NCBI GenBank assembly: GCA_964360145.1
Contig: CAYHWW010000014.1
Span: forward strand, 1-40,252
Reading direction: 5' to 3'
Length of the DNA stretch: 40,252 nt
From: CAYHWW01 sp964360145
Lineage (GTDB): Bacteria; Bdellovibrionota; UBA1018; CAYHWW01
Under the pieces are notes generated by a model, which did not search any database, was not told the DNA's origin, and saw only the letters and a list, made by a program, of their open reading frames with translations. The translations under genes and the position numbers were made by a program. This document shows positions 7,130 to 15,987 of this stretch, one piece after another. How positions within the stretch are numbered: position 1 is the stretch's first letter; every line of letters begins with the position of its first letter.

Positions 7130-9835
7130 ATGGATGGGACACCTAAACAAAAGAAATCGATATTTGGCGGGCTGGCGCTGTTGCTCACCTGCGCCTTGGC
7201 GAATGCCGAAGAGCCCCGGTTCACGACCTACCAGACGCACACCAACGCCCGCTTCCCCGTGGAATTAGACGTGAATTATACCGTCGAGCGCATACGGGCG
7301 GGGGGGGCGGACGTGGGTTTGCGGGTCGTATTCAACGGGGCGGCTGGCACCACCTTGGGCCGTGGCGTGGCCGCCGAGAATGCCGCTGCCACCAGCGGGG
7401 GGGCCACCCATCAGGACCCCCGGACAGCCACCGTGATGCGAAAGGTCAGCTCCGGGGACGTGATTTATGAGATCCGGTTCTCTCAGCAGGCACGCAAGCT
7501 GGGGGTGGAGTTCTTCAATTACCGAAATAAAGCGGCTTCCGAAGTCATGGTGGACTACTGGTTCGCAAAAGCCACTGGGGCGGTGGCCACCGTCGGCACT
7601 GTCGCCCCGACGACACCTGTGTCAGCCAGGAAGCCCGCCGCGGCCCCGGCGGCCAAAGTCCCTGGCCCCGGAGGAAAGCCCACTGCCGTGGCAGTCGCTG
7701 CCCCGACCCGAGCCAACCCCTGTCCCGGCCCCTTGAAGGCGGGGCATGATGTTCTCCTGCGTTACGCTTTGTATCACCGCCCCTACGACCTTGTGAAACG
7801 CATCGGGATTAAAACGGCGGACGAGGGGTATGAGTATTCATCCCCGCCGGCGGCGGATCCAGTCATGGGCAAGGATGCCCCTCCAAACGACCGTACCCAT
7901 TACGCTTTGGCTTTGAGGCTCACAAAAAAGAAGAAGCATGGGCTTGCGCTGCGCACCATCGATTTTTTCGAGAAGTCATTCAAGAGCAGCCCTTACGCCG
8001 CTGAGATGTCCTTTCTTAAAGCCAATACGCTCTTGCGCTTGGCGGATGAAATGCAATCTGAGAAATTGAGAGGGCAGGCCGCTGACATGCTGGCCACTAT
8101 TGCCAATCTGGAACCCCGCACGGATCGTGGTTTGAAGGCGCGATTATTCCTGTTGAAGCGGGCCGCCAGCGAGAAGCAACTTGCTCGCTCTTTGGATCTG
8201 GCGAAGGCCGGGGCGGCCCTCAAGGATCAGTATGAGCCCCTCTACCTCTTGACGGCAGCGGAAGCCCATCTAGCGCTGGGTGATTTGGATCAGGCCGCAC
8301 ATCATTATCAAGTGCTTTGGGAGCTGGGCGTGAAGAGCGATCTAGCTCCGGAAGCCGCGTATCGTGCCGGCGACATAGCCATACTCCAGGGGGATTTTGA
8401 AAAGGCGGAAAAGCTCTACGTTCAGGCCCTTCGGACGTTTCCTGATCGCGTGAATCTTTATCCCAGCGCGGTTTTCAACCTGGCGGAGACCTACTACCGC
8501 CGCGGCAATATGAAAGACGCCCGCGAGATGTTCCTGGAGTTCAAGAACCGCTTTCCCCATGATGCCGTTCTTTGGGCGGCGGAGCTGCGGGTGCCCGAGA
8601 TCGATCGTGAGATGAGCCAGAACCTCGCGGAAAGCGCGGGCCGCTATCTTGCCATCGTCGATCGTCATCCCTATACGACTGGTGCCTACATCGCGGAAAT
8701 GCGACTAGCGGACTGCGCTGTTGCTTCTGGTGACGACCGAAAAAAGATTTTCTTTGAGAATTACTTTGTCAAAGAGGCAGCCCAGAAGCATGGCCATGAA
8801 TTGATCAACATGCTGGAGCTCAAGCGGCTGACGGATCTTGCCCATATCCGGTTCGCCAACGCCGCGGGCAGCTTTGAGGATGTGCTGCCTTACATCGATG
8901 CTTATCGGGACCGCGTGGCGGAGCTGGATGTAGCAGCGAGCTTCACGACGGAGTTTCGCACCGCCGCCGTATCCGCCGTCAAATCCATGGTGGAGGACGA
9001 GCGATACAAAGACGCCATCGCGGCGGAGAGTCGCTATGGTGATTTCGCGGGGAACCCTAAACCCATCGCCTACGAGCTCGCGCTCCTCACCGCGTATCAG
9101 AGGCTCGGGCAGCTCGCGGATGTTGAGTCGGTGGCCCGCCGTCTGGGAAATCGCATGGATGGTGCCGCGCAAGATGAAAAGGACGCCTTTCATGCCGCTG
9201 ACTACAGGCGCCAGAGGCTCCTCAATGCGGATGCCAAGGATCTTGCGGCGGCACTACAGCGCATATCCGATAATGGGGCGCATTCAGCATATAAATATTA
9301 TGAATTGGCTGATCTGAGTGTATCATCGAAAGACTACAGGCTTGCCGCGGAGTACGACACCAAGCTCCTGGAGTCGGGCACCAGGGTGAAGCAATTGAAG
9401 CCCCGTCAGGAACTTCAGGCCCGCTTGCGTCTCATCGAGAGCTTGCTGGCCCAGGGTGACGCAGCCACCGCTCGCAAACTCTCCGATCGATTCCTCCTGA
9501 GCAGGGGGGCGCTGATGGAGTACGCGGATCTGCAAGCGAAGGCTCGTGAGCTGCATGCGGAGTCGTTGTACAAAACGGGGTATTTTCGCGAAGCCTTGGC
9601 CGTTATTGATGACGTGCTTAAGTTTTCACAAGAAGAGAGTCAGAAGTTCATCAGGAGAACAGAGTTCGAGTTCCTGCGCGCGAAGTGCTTGGATGGCCTG
9701 AGCCGCGGGAAGGAGGCGCTGGATTCCTACCGGAAGATAGCGGCTTCAGATAAAGGATTGTGGGGGAAGTCAGCGCAAGCTGAGATCGACCACAAGGATT
9801 TCAAACAACAAAACCAAGGAATGGAAAAGAGGTAA
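7130..9835 (+). CDS. Exported tetratricopeptide-repeat protein, flagellar-linked
   Basis: From ATG 7130 this is 901 residues. ATG 7118 or GTG 7115 are possible but sit on the predicted transcription start of the sigma-54 promoter. MDGTPKQKKS then a hydrophobic run to ALANA (about residue 26) is a signal peptide. A beta-rich N-terminal domain (about 30-145; VELDVNYTVERI, VIYEIRFSQQARKLGVEFFNY) loosely recalls AMIN domains. A Pro/Ala linker (about 147-200) follows, and from about 240 to the end the protein is helical with TPR-like units (for example DLDQAAHHYQVLWELG and DFEKAEKLYVQALRTFP). It would be a periplasmic scaffold. Its stop lies 3 bp before a degenerate EBP gene, and its promoter matches those of the flagellar operons, so a role in flagellar assembly or its checkpoint is likely but inferred. 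No exact family is recognised. Confidence 0.88.
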   Translation: MDGTPKQKKSIFGGLALLLTCALANAEEPRFTTYQTHTNARFPVELDVNYTVERIRAGGADVGLRVVFNGAAGTTLGRGVAAENAAATSGGATHQDPRTATVMRKVSSGDVIYEIRFSQQARKLGVEFFNYRNKAASEVMVDYWFAKATGAVATVGTVAPTTPVSARKPAAAPAAKVPGPGGKPTAVAVAAPTRANPCPGPLKAGHDVLLRYALYHRPYDLVKRIGIKTADEGYEYSSPPAADPVMGKDAPPNDRTHYALALRLTKKKKHGLALRTIDFFEKSFKSSPYAAEMSFLKANTLLRLADEMQSEKLRGQAADMLATIANLEPRTDRGLKARLFLLKRAASEKQLARSLDLAKAGAALKDQYEPLYLLTAAEAHLALGDLDQAAHHYQVLWELGVKSDLAPEAAYRAGDIAILQGDFEKAEKLYVQALRTFPDRVNLYPSAVFNLAETYYRRGNMKDAREMFLEFKNRFPHDAVLWAAELRVPEIDREMSQNLAESAGRYLAIVDRHPYTTGAYIAEMRLADCAVASGDDRKKIFFENYFVKEAAQKHGHELINMLELKRLTDLAHIRFANAAGSFEDVLPYIDAYRDRVAELDVAASFTTEFRTAAVSAVKSMVEDERYKDAIAAESRYGDFAGNPKPIAYELALLTAYQRLGQLADVESVARRLGNRMDGAAQDEKDAFHAADYRRQRLLNADAKDLAAALQRISDNGAHSAYKYYELADLSVSSKDYRLAAEYDTKLLESGTRVKQLKPRQELQARLRLIESLLAQGDAATARKLSDRFLLSRGALMEYADLQAKARELHAESLYKTGYFREALAVIDDVLKFSQEESQKFIRRTEFEFLRAKCLDGLSRGKEALDSYRKIAASDKGLWGKSAQAEIDHKDFKQQNQGMEKR

Positions 9836-9838
9836 ACC

Positions 9839-10792
9839 ATGGAAGGTAAGACCAGGGAAATCAATCGAATTGCTGAGAACATCGCCCAAGGAAAGGGTTG
9901 TGTGCTCATTCAGGGTGAGGCGGGCACTGGAAAGACCATGCTGGCCAAAGCCATTCACGATCAGTCGGGCCGCATCGGTCCTGTTGTCGCCGTGAATTGC
10001 GCCCAGTCCCCCGAAATGCTGCTGGAAACCGAGATCTTTGGTTTCGAAAAGGGCGCCTTCGCCGGAACTGTGAGCGAGAAACGTGGCAAGTTCGAGCAGG
10101 CCAGCGGCGGCACCATCGTACTCGAGAATATTTCCGAGCTTCCGGCCAAGCTTCAGGCCAAGGTGTTGAAGATTCTCGAGAACGGTGCCGTGGACCGCAT
10201 CGGATCCCGTCAAGCCATCCCCGTGGACGTTCGCGTGGTGGCCACCACCACCCGCAACATTGCCGAGCTCACCAAGTCCGGCCAATTCAGCGAGAACCTC
10301 TTCTACCGATTGGCCGCCAACACCCTTGTGTTGCCCCCGCTTCGTGAGCGCGCTGAAGAGATGACCTCCATCATTACGAGCATGGCTGTCAAAATCACTG
10401 GCAAGTACGGTCGTCGCATCACTGAAGTAGCTGAGGACGCCTTGGCCAAGATGGCCACGTATCCTTTCCCCGGCAACCTGCGGGAATTGGAGCAGGTGCT
10501 CGAACGCGCCGCTGGCAACTCCGCTGACGGCGTTGTGCGCGGCGATGACATCCAGCTTGGCGCCCAGGCGGCCTCCCGCAATCAGGGCGCTGGCGCCCAT
10601 AGCCAAGATTGGGAGAACCAGGCAAGTTGGGCCCCCGGCCGCACCTTGGACGAGATCGAACGCGCCGTGATCCTGCGTTCGCTCCAGCACCACAACGGGA
10701 ACCGGACTCATACCGCACGGGAGCTCGGCATCAGCATCCGTACCCTGCGGAATAAGTTGAACGAGTATCGCAAGCTCGGCATCGATATCTAA
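9839..10792 (+). CDS. EBP-like AAA+ regulator with altered GAFTGA and Walker B, Fis-type HTH
   Basis: This 317-residue protein begins directly at the AAA+ fold with no sensory domain. Walker A GEAGTGKT (26-33) is intact. The sigma-54 contact loop reads GAFAGT (72-77) instead of GAFTGA. Walker B reads TIVLENIS (92-99), so the expected Asp-Glu pair is Glu96-Asn97. Sensor I has ATTT rather than AATN (about 135-138). The arginine-finger region FYRLAANTLVLPPLRER (155-171), sensor II PGNLREL (211-217) and the C-terminal Fis HTH (about 285-312; HTARELGISIRTLRNKL) look normal. GAGG within the TPR stop region and a 3-bp gap support the ATG and coupling. ATP hydrolysis and sigma-54 contact are probably weakened or lost while DNA binding remains. 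It may act as a partner or repressor of the intact EBP, or with another sigma factor. Confidence 0.9.
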   Translation: MEGKTREINRIAENIAQGKGCVLIQGEAGTGKTMLAKAIHDQSGRIGPVVAVNCAQSPEMLLETEIFGFEKGAFAGTVSEKRGKFEQASGGTIVLENISELPAKLQAKVLKILENGAVDRIGSRQAIPVDVRVVATTTRNIAELTKSGQFSENLFYRLAANTLVLPPLRERAEEMTSIITSMAVKITGKYGRRITEVAEDALAKMATYPFPGNLRELEQVLERAAGNSADGVVRGDDIQLGAQAASRNQGAGAHSQDWENQASWAPGRTLDEIERAVILRSLQHHNGNRTHTARELGISIRTLRNKLNEYRKLGIDI

Positions 10793-10829
10793 TCTCTCTG
10801 AATGAAGGGTAAGCCCTAAGTGAACGAAG

Positions 10830-10863
10830 CGCCCCGGGGGGAGACCCCTGGGGCGTTTTGCTT
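10830..10863 (+). terminator. Rho-independent terminator after the EBP-like gene
   Basis: The stem CGCCCCGGGG (10830-10839) pairs with CCCC-T-GGGGCG (10845-10855) with one bulged T and a short purine loop. TTTTGCTTT follows. It lies 38 bp after the stop at 10792 and closes the TPR/EBP transcript. In the 330-bp gap to flgB it is followed by an inverted repeat (10882-10913) and a sigma-54 promoter (11084-11099). Confidence 0.85.
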
Positions 10864-10881
10864 TGGTAAGGGTGTCGTAAG

Positions 10882-10913
10882 TTTTTGACGCTGCCTGCTA
10901 GGGCCGTCAAAAA
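10882..10913. promoter_or_regulatory. Inverted repeat TTTTTGACG-N14-CGTCAAAAA, candidate enhancer for flgB operon
   Basis: Perfect 9-bp arms (10882-10890 and 10905-10913) flank a 14-bp spacer. The core TGACG-N14-CGTCA recurs with identical spacing upstream of the fliL sigma-54 promoter. The centre is about 188 bp before the -24 element of the flgB promoter, a usual distance for EBP binding sites. GTCA/TGAC half-sites recall FleQ boxes of Pseudomonas, though their orientation and spacing differ. Confidence 0.6.
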
Positions 10914-11083
10914 TCCGGTAATGCCCGCCGCGGAGACAAGGCAGATTTTATCGTCCTTGCGGCGGCCTTTGCCTGGCGCATCCGGCAGAGAGCACGGCGC
11001 ACGCCACGAAATCCCTGAGCTTTTGCGCGTGGCGGCAGACTGTGCCGCATGCCGACCTCACCCTGGGGCGCATTGTCCCTCTC

Positions 11084-11099
11084 TGGCCCATCCATTGCT
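11084..11099 (+). promoter_or_regulatory. Sigma-54 promoter of the flgB operon
   Basis: TGGCCC-ATCCA-TTGCT has GG (11085-11086) and GC (11097-11098) exactly ten bases apart. The only departure from TGGCAC is C for A. It lies 24 bp before the GTG start of flgB, giving a short leader that contains GGAGG. Earlier in-frame ATGs at 11049 and beyond are upstream of the promoter and are not used. Confidence 0.85.
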
Positions 11100-11123
11100 T
11101 TCCAAAGCTTCGGAGGAAAGCGC

Positions 11124-11537
11124 GTGGCGGATAACCTTTTCGACGGCACCATCAGCGGTCTCAATACGGCGCTCAACTTTCATCAGATGAACCAATCGGT
11201 CATCGCCTCCAACATCGCCAATGCTGATACGCCGGGCTACCATGCGAAAAAACTGGAGTTCGAGTCCGCCTTGAAGGAAGCCCTTCAGCTCGATGATTAC
11301 ATGCCCATGGAAGCCGCGGGCCCTGAGCATTACCGCAAGATTCAACCAGGATCCGTCATGGCTGAGATTTACGAAAACCCGAACGGCATCGTGAATCAGG
11401 ACGGTAATTCAGTGGATCGCAATTCCGAGTCTGTGAACTTGGCCGCGAATCAGCTTCAGTACGACGCGGGCACGGAGATGCTCAAGCGCAAGCTTGCGAT
11501 GCTCAAGTACGCCATCACGGAAGGAAGCAGCAGATAA
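11124..11537 (+). CDS. flgB: Flagellar basal-body rod protein FlgB
   Basis: FlgB is a proximal rod subunit exported by the flagellar type III system. It has 137 residues from GTG 11124, preceded by GGAGG at 11112-11116 with 7-bp spacing. An ATG at 11049 is in frame but precedes the sigma-54 promoter. The N-terminus DNLFDGTISGLNTALNFHQ leads to the rod signature SNIANADTPGYHAKKLEFE near residues 30-48. The C-terminus has the SVNLAANQLQYDAGTEML helix typical of rod proteins. It is the first gene of a long operon and overlaps flgC by one base (TAATG). Confidence 0.95.
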   Translation: MADNLFDGTISGLNTALNFHQMNQSVIASNIANADTPGYHAKKLEFESALKEALQLDDYMPMEAAGPEHYRKIQPGSVMAEIYENPNGIVNQDGNSVDRNSESVNLAANQLQYDAGTEMLKRKLAMLKYAITEGSSR

Positions 11538-11974
11538 TGGATTTTTTCACCTCCATGCGCATTTCAGCGAGCGGCATGAGTGCCCAGCAGACGCGGATGA
11601 ATACCATCTCCAGTAACCTGGCCAACGCCGAGAGCACGACCTCTGAAGCCGGCGGACCGTACAAACGCCGGGATCCCATCTTCACCGCCACGCCAGACCG
11701 GGAAAACTTCGGGGAAGTGCTCGCGGGTGAGATGGAGCACCACGCCCAAGGCGTCCTTGTCACTGAAGTGAAGGAAGACGAGAAGGCTCCGCGCATGGTC
11801 TACAACCCCAAGCACCCCATGGCCAACACCGATGGGTACGTTGCCATGCCTAACGTGAATGCGGTTGAAGAAATGGCGAACATGATCTCCGCTCAGCGGA
11901 GCTACGAGGCAAATGCCACCGCCATCGGTGCAGCCAAATCAATGGCCTTGAAGGCCCTGGAGATCGGCAGATGA
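11537..11974 (+). CDS. flgC: Flagellar basal-body rod protein FlgC
   Basis: FlgC is a second proximal-rod subunit, 145 residues and normal for the family. The N-terminal helix and motif are MRISASGMSAQQTRMNTISSNLANAEST. The central region contains KAPRMVYNPKHPMANTDGYVAMPNVN, a stretch highly typical of FlgC. The C-terminal helix is NMISAQRSYEANATAIGAAK. Its ATG overlaps the flgB stop by one base and its stop overlaps fliE by 4 bp, indicating translational coupling. Confidence 0.97.
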   Translation: MDFFTSMRISASGMSAQQTRMNTISSNLANAESTTSEAGGPYKRRDPIFTATPDRENFGEVLAGEMEHHAQGVLVTEVKEDEKAPRMVYNPKHPMANTDGYVAMPNVNAVEEMANMISAQRSYEANATAIGAAKSMALKALEIGR

Positions 11975-12327
11975 GTAATATGACGATTGGTCGCCTGAAT
12001 GACGCGATGATGGGCGGTGATATCGAGCGCCTCAATGCCCGCGAGTTTATCCAAGGGCCCTCCGCGCCCGAATCCCCCCGTATCGACGAAAACAGCGTCG
12101 GCGGCGACAAGTCCTTCGTGTCCATGCTGAAAGAGGGTCTGGACCAAGTGAATGTGACCCAGGCCGATGCGGACACGGCCATCAAAGAAACCGTGGCGGG
12201 TCGGGATAAGAACATCCATGAGACCATGCTCCTCATCGAGCGGGCCGACATGACCTACAAGTTCGCCATGCAGGTACGGAACAAGATCATCGACGCATAT
12301 CGCGAAGTGATGAAGATGCAAGTGTAG
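11971..12327 (+). CDS. fliE: Flagellar hook-basal body adaptor FliE
   Basis: FliE links the MS ring and export gate to the rod. It has 118 residues (family about 100-115). The conserved parts are the central SFVSMLKEGLDQVNVTQADAD and the C-terminal HETMLLIERADMTYKFAMQVRNKIIDAYREVMKMQV, which is split by IERAD and carries the KFAMQVRNK...YREVMKM signature. About 45 N-terminal residues are variable. It overlaps flgC by ATGA and lies 13 bp before fliF. Confidence 0.96.
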   Translation: MSNMTIGRLNDAMMGGDIERLNAREFIQGPSAPESPRIDENSVGGDKSFVSMLKEGLDQVNVTQADADTAIKETVAGRDKNIHETMLLIERADMTYKFAMQVRNKIIDAYREVMKMQV

Positions 12328-12340
12328 TAGCGGAGACTGA

Positions 12341-14068
12341 ATGGAAACCTTCAACAGGTTAGGCACGCAAATCAGGGATTTCTTCAAGTCGCTGTCCAAG
12401 GGGCGGAAGGCCGCGCTTATCGCCACGGCGGGGGTGGTGACTATTGCCCTCGTCATGATCACCCTTTGGACTGGCGACTCCGCCTTTCAGACCCTCTACA
12501 CGAATCTGAGCAGCGAAGACGCCACGGCCATCATGCGGCTTCTGCGGGAGAAGAAGATCCCGTTCCGCGTGGATCACGACGGTAAAACCATCAAAATCCC
12601 GCCGGAAGCCGTTTACGACCTGCGTTTGGAGTTGGCTTCCAGCGGTTATCCTCAGTCTGGAGTGGTTGGTTATGAAGTCTTCGACCGCACCAATTTCTCG
12701 ACTACAAGCTTTGTCCAGAGGCTGAATCAGAAGCGCGCCCTCGAAGGCGAGTTGATGCGCACCATTAACCAGTTGAAGGGCGTGAAGCGGTCACGGGTGC
12801 ATTTGGCGCTCCCCGCCAAGTCCACCTTCATTGAGGACCAGAAGCATCCCAGCGCCAGCGTCGTTATTGACCTGGAGGCGGGGCAACAGCTGGGGGAAAA
12901 GCAAATTCAAGGGATCTCCCATCTCGTGGCATCCGCCGTCGAGGGCATGGAGATCGGCGAAGTCGTCATCGTGGACTCCAATGGCAAAATGCTGTCCAAG
13001 AATTCCAACGATCCCATTGCCCGACAGACGGCAAGCCTCATCGAGAATCAACAGAAGCTGGAGCATGATTACGAACAGCGCATCGAAAGCATGCTTTCCA
13101 AGGTGGTGGGTGAAGGCAAAGTCGTTGCCAAGGTCTCCATCGATATGGATTTCACCCAGAGCGCTGAGACCCAAACCGCCTACGACCAGGAAGGTTCGGC
13201 GGTGCGCTCCGAGCAGAAGAACGCCGAGGTCATGGATGGGTCACGACCGGTGCCCTCGGGCGCCCCCGGCGCCGCGAGCAATGCGCCAGGCCCCCAACCC
13301 GCGAGCCAATCTCCCGCCGTGCGCAGCAACACGCAGAAGCAATTTGAGACCAAGAACTGGGCTGTGCCTGAGACCGTGCGCAAAGTCGTGAAAGCCAACC
13401 CCAGCATCAAGAAGGTCTCCGTGGCCGTCTTGGTGGATAATGAGTACATCAACCGGAAGCTGGCCTCGGTTGCCCCCGCGGAGGGGCAGGCTGCCGGCGC
13501 GCAGACCGATGCCAAAGCAGTCGATGCGGCGCGTGGCGCGGCATGGGAAGCGGAAAAGCAGAAGATCCAAACCCTCGTTTCCCGCGCCGTGGGGTTGGAG
13601 CTGTCTCGCAACGATACCATCGATATTCAGGGCATGGAGTTCAGTAAAACTGACCTCGAAGATGGTGACCGCCAGATCCGTGAAGCGGAGATGCGCAGGC
13701 TCTACCGCCATATCGCCGAATATGGCGTCATCGGTCTCCTGATGATCTTGTTCTTCCTCTTCATCGTGCGTCCCTTCATCAAATGGCTTACGGACAACAC
13801 TGTGGAGAGCATGGAGTCCTTCCTGCCGAAGACGGTGGAGGAGCTGGAAAAACTCAGGGATGGCGAGGACCAGCTTGCCCAGGTGGAGGAAGCCCTCCCC
13901 GTCATTGTCGACAAGGTGGATCCCGAAAAGGTCGAAGGCGAGATGATCAAGGAGAAGATCATCACTCTCATCGAGAAGAACCCCTCCAAAGCGGCAATGG
14001 TTGTCCACGACTGGATCTTCATGCCCAGCATCAATCAGATCGTAGAGAAGGAGAAAACCGCGAAGTGA
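12341..14068 (+). CDS. fliF: Flagellar MS-ring protein FliF
   Basis: FliF builds the inner-membrane MS ring, on which the rotor and export apparatus assemble. It has 575 residues, in the usual range. The first membrane helix is about 24-43. The periplasmic ring-building motifs follow, including SGYPQSGVVGYEVFD, LNQKRALEGELMRTI and GVKRSRVHLALP. A Pro/Ala/Gln-rich linker lies around residues 300-330. The second membrane helix (VIGLLMILFFLFIVRPF) is about 462-479, followed by the cytoplasmic FliG-binding tail. It is preceded by fliE and followed by fliG after 32 bp. Confidence 0.97.
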   Translation: METFNRLGTQIRDFFKSLSKGRKAALIATAGVVTIALVMITLWTGDSAFQTLYTNLSSEDATAIMRLLREKKIPFRVDHDGKTIKIPPEAVYDLRLELASSGYPQSGVVGYEVFDRTNFSTTSFVQRLNQKRALEGELMRTINQLKGVKRSRVHLALPAKSTFIEDQKHPSASVVIDLEAGQQLGEKQIQGISHLVASAVEGMEIGEVVIVDSNGKMLSKNSNDPIARQTASLIENQQKLEHDYEQRIESMLSKVVGEGKVVAKVSIDMDFTQSAETQTAYDQEGSAVRSEQKNAEVMDGSRPVPSGAPGAASNAPGPQPASQSPAVRSNTQKQFETKNWAVPETVRKVVKANPSIKKVSVAVLVDNEYINRKLASVAPAEGQAAGAQTDAKAVDAARGAAWEAEKQKIQTLVSRAVGLELSRNDTIDIQGMEFSKTDLEDGDRQIREAEMRRLYRHIAEYGVIGLLMILFFLFIVRPFIKWLTDNTVESMESFLPKTVEELEKLRDGEDQLAQVEEALPVIVDKVDPEKVEGEMIKEKIITLIEKNPSKAAMVVHDWIFMPSINQIVEKEKTAK

Positions 14069-14100
14069 CGGCGCTTGCCGACATGACGTGAGGAAACCCT

Positions 14101-15129
14101 ATGGCCACAGAACCAGTCAAAATGTACGTCTACGAGGATATGCATGGCATTGAGAAAACCGCCCTGCTCTTGAACGTGCTGGGCAACCAAGTCACCGCGC
14201 AGATCTTCAAGAAAATGAGGGACAACGACGTCAAGCGCATCATCGGCGCCATGGCAAACGTCCTGAAAGCACCCATCCCCGTGGTGCGTCAGGTTCTCGA
14301 GGAGTTCTACGGCCAGATTTCTGAAGAAGAAGAAATCATCTTTGGTCAGTCTCAGGGACGTGATTTCATCCTGTCTACTTTGGGTGAAGAGCGTGCCCGC
14401 ACGGTGCTCGGTCAGCTCTCCGTGGTGGAGGGTTCACGAACCCTCGAAGCCCTCGAGCTGGTGGACGCGCGTACATTGGCCAACTTCCTGGTCAATGAGC
14501 ACCCGCAAACCGTGGCCCTCATCCTGGCTCACCTGGAAGCGCAGAAGAAAACTGAAGTTCTCAAGCGCTTGCCCGAGGCGATTCAGACCGAGGTCGTGCT
14601 TCGCATCGCCAACCTGGATTTCATCAGCCCGACATTGATCGCGCAAGTGGACGAGGTTTTAAAGCAGGAGCTCGCGACATTGGGTTCCATCGATACTCAG
14701 CAACTGGGCGGCGTGCAACCCATTGCCGATATGTTGAACGTCATGGACAAGACCACGGAACAAAACATCATGGCGCGGGTCGAGGAAAAAGATCCTCAAC
14801 TGGCCGAAGAAATCCGGAAACTCATGTTTGTGTTCGAGGATATTCGCTTCATCGACGATCGCGGCATGCAGATGATGTTGAAGGAAGTGCCCAACGACAA
14901 GCTGGTCATCGCCCTCAAGACGGCGCCGGAGGACATCAAGGAAAAAATCTTCCGCAACATGTCCAAGCGTGCGGGCCAGCTGCTCAAAGACGATCTGGAA
15001 TCCTTGGGGCCAGTGCGTCTGTCCGACGTGGAAGGCGCGCAGCAGGAAGTGGTCAATATCGCAAAACGCCTCGAGGCCGAGGGCAAGATCATGATCAGCC
15101 GCGGTGGCGAAGGCGAGCAGCTGGTATAA
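14101..15129 (+). CDS. fliG: Flagellar motor switch protein FliG
   Basis: FliG is the rotor protein that receives torque from the stator and direction signals through FliM. It has 342 residues, matching the family. The N-terminal domain begins IEKTALLLNVLG. The middle armadillo region carries the EHPQ motif (LVNEHPQTVALILAHL, near 135-150). The C-terminal domain contains the charged torque helix (LKTAPEDIKEKIFRNMSKR). No missing segment is seen. It lies between fliF and fliH in the operon. Confidence 0.97.
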   Translation: MATEPVKMYVYEDMHGIEKTALLLNVLGNQVTAQIFKKMRDNDVKRIIGAMANVLKAPIPVVRQVLEEFYGQISEEEEIIFGQSQGRDFILSTLGEERARTVLGQLSVVEGSRTLEALELVDARTLANFLVNEHPQTVALILAHLEAQKKTEVLKRLPEAIQTEVVLRIANLDFISPTLIAQVDEVLKQELATLGSIDTQQLGGVQPIADMLNVMDKTTEQNIMARVEEKDPQLAEEIRKLMFVFEDIRFIDDRGMQMMLKEVPNDKLVIALKTAPEDIKEKIFRNMSKRAGQLLKDDLESLGPVRLSDVEGAQQEVVNIAKRLEAEGKIMISRGGEGEQLV

Positions 15130-15141
15130 GGGGACGGACCG

Positions 15142-15987
15142 ATGTCATTCAAGCGCCAAGAACTGCAGTCGCCTGAAAACACCCCGATACAGCCTCCACA
15201 GGAAGCTGGGACCGGCGGCGGCGAGATCAAGCATCATAACATTAAATCGATCAAGCTCCCCCCCTCGGTGGAGTTGCGCACCATCGATCCACCTGTTCTG
15301 AATAGAACTGGCGGGCTTAATTACCACGAAATCCGCAAACGTTTTATCACGGGCGATCAAGCGAGCACCCGCTTCGTGCTCAATGAGCTTTCTCGGAAGC
15401 TCATGTCCGTGGAGGAAGAGGAAAATCAGCGCATTGAGGCTGAAGTGCAGCGCCGCATGAAAATCATATTCGAAAACCTGTACAAGAAGGTGGAGAAAGA
15501 AGGCCATGCGGACGGCTTCGCAGCGGGCAGGGAGGATGGAAAGCACGATCTTCTCAAGGAGATGGCGCCCGCCATTGAGAAATTCGATGAGTTGCTGAAA
15601 ACCTTTGAGGATGCTTCCCATGATATATTCGTGGCGAATGAGGGACTCCTCTTCCGTCTGCTGTCCCAGGTCATGAAAAAGATCCTTATCAAGGAAGTTT
15701 CAGTTGATCAGGATTACGTGCGACGCGTCGCAACCGGGATTCTTGAGCGTATCGGGACCAAAGATAACATCAAAATATTCGTAAGCCCGGCTTCATTGGT
15801 GGAGGCCGAAAAGATCAAGGAAGGCTTAAGTCAGAGTCTGGGCCAGATGCGTAACCTGACAGTTGAGGCTGATGCCAGTATCCGCGGAGGGTGTCGCGTG
15901 GAGACGGATTTCGGTGCTATTGATGCCACCATCGAGACTCAGCTTGCCCGACTTGATGAGACGCTGAATCACGGCGAGGGATCATGA
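15142..15987 (+). CDS. fliH: Flagellar assembly protein FliH
   Basis: FliH is the peripheral stalk and regulator of the FliI ATPase, connecting it to the C-ring and export gate. It has 281 residues. About 75 polar residues lead into a charged helical region (EVQRRMKIIFENLYKKVEKEGHADGFAAGREDG), which holds the Gly-spaced motif typical of FliH. A V/H-ATPase subunit E-like C-terminal domain follows (RVATGILERIGTKDNIKIFVSP; RGGCRVETDFGAIDATIETQLARL). The stop overlaps fliI (ATGA). The N-terminal region is longer than in E. coli (228 aa) and variable. Confidence 0.93.
   Translation: MSFKRQELQSPENTPIQPPQEAGTGGGEIKHHNIKSIKLPPSVELRTIDPPVLNRTGGLNYHEIRKRFITGDQASTRFVLNELSRKLMSVEEEENQRIEAEVQRRMKIIFENLYKKVEKEGHADGFAAGREDGKHDLLKEMAPAIEKFDELLKTFEDASHDIFVANEGLLFRLLSQVMKKILIKEVSVDQDYVRRVATGILERIGTKDNIKIFVSPASLVEAEKIKEGLSQSLGQMRNLTVEADASIRGGCRVETDFGAIDATIETQLARLDETLNHGEGS

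Noticed and set aside
9770..10711. 313-codon minus-strand frame opposite the degenerate EBP
   Set aside because: The plus strand encodes recognisable AAA+ and HTH motifs with a good start. The antisense frame is a by-product of codon bias, with no ribosome site or family motif.
11049..11123. Upstream ATG start for flgB
   Set aside because: It lies before the sigma-54 promoter at 11084 and the GGAGG site. The extra residues are not like FlgB.
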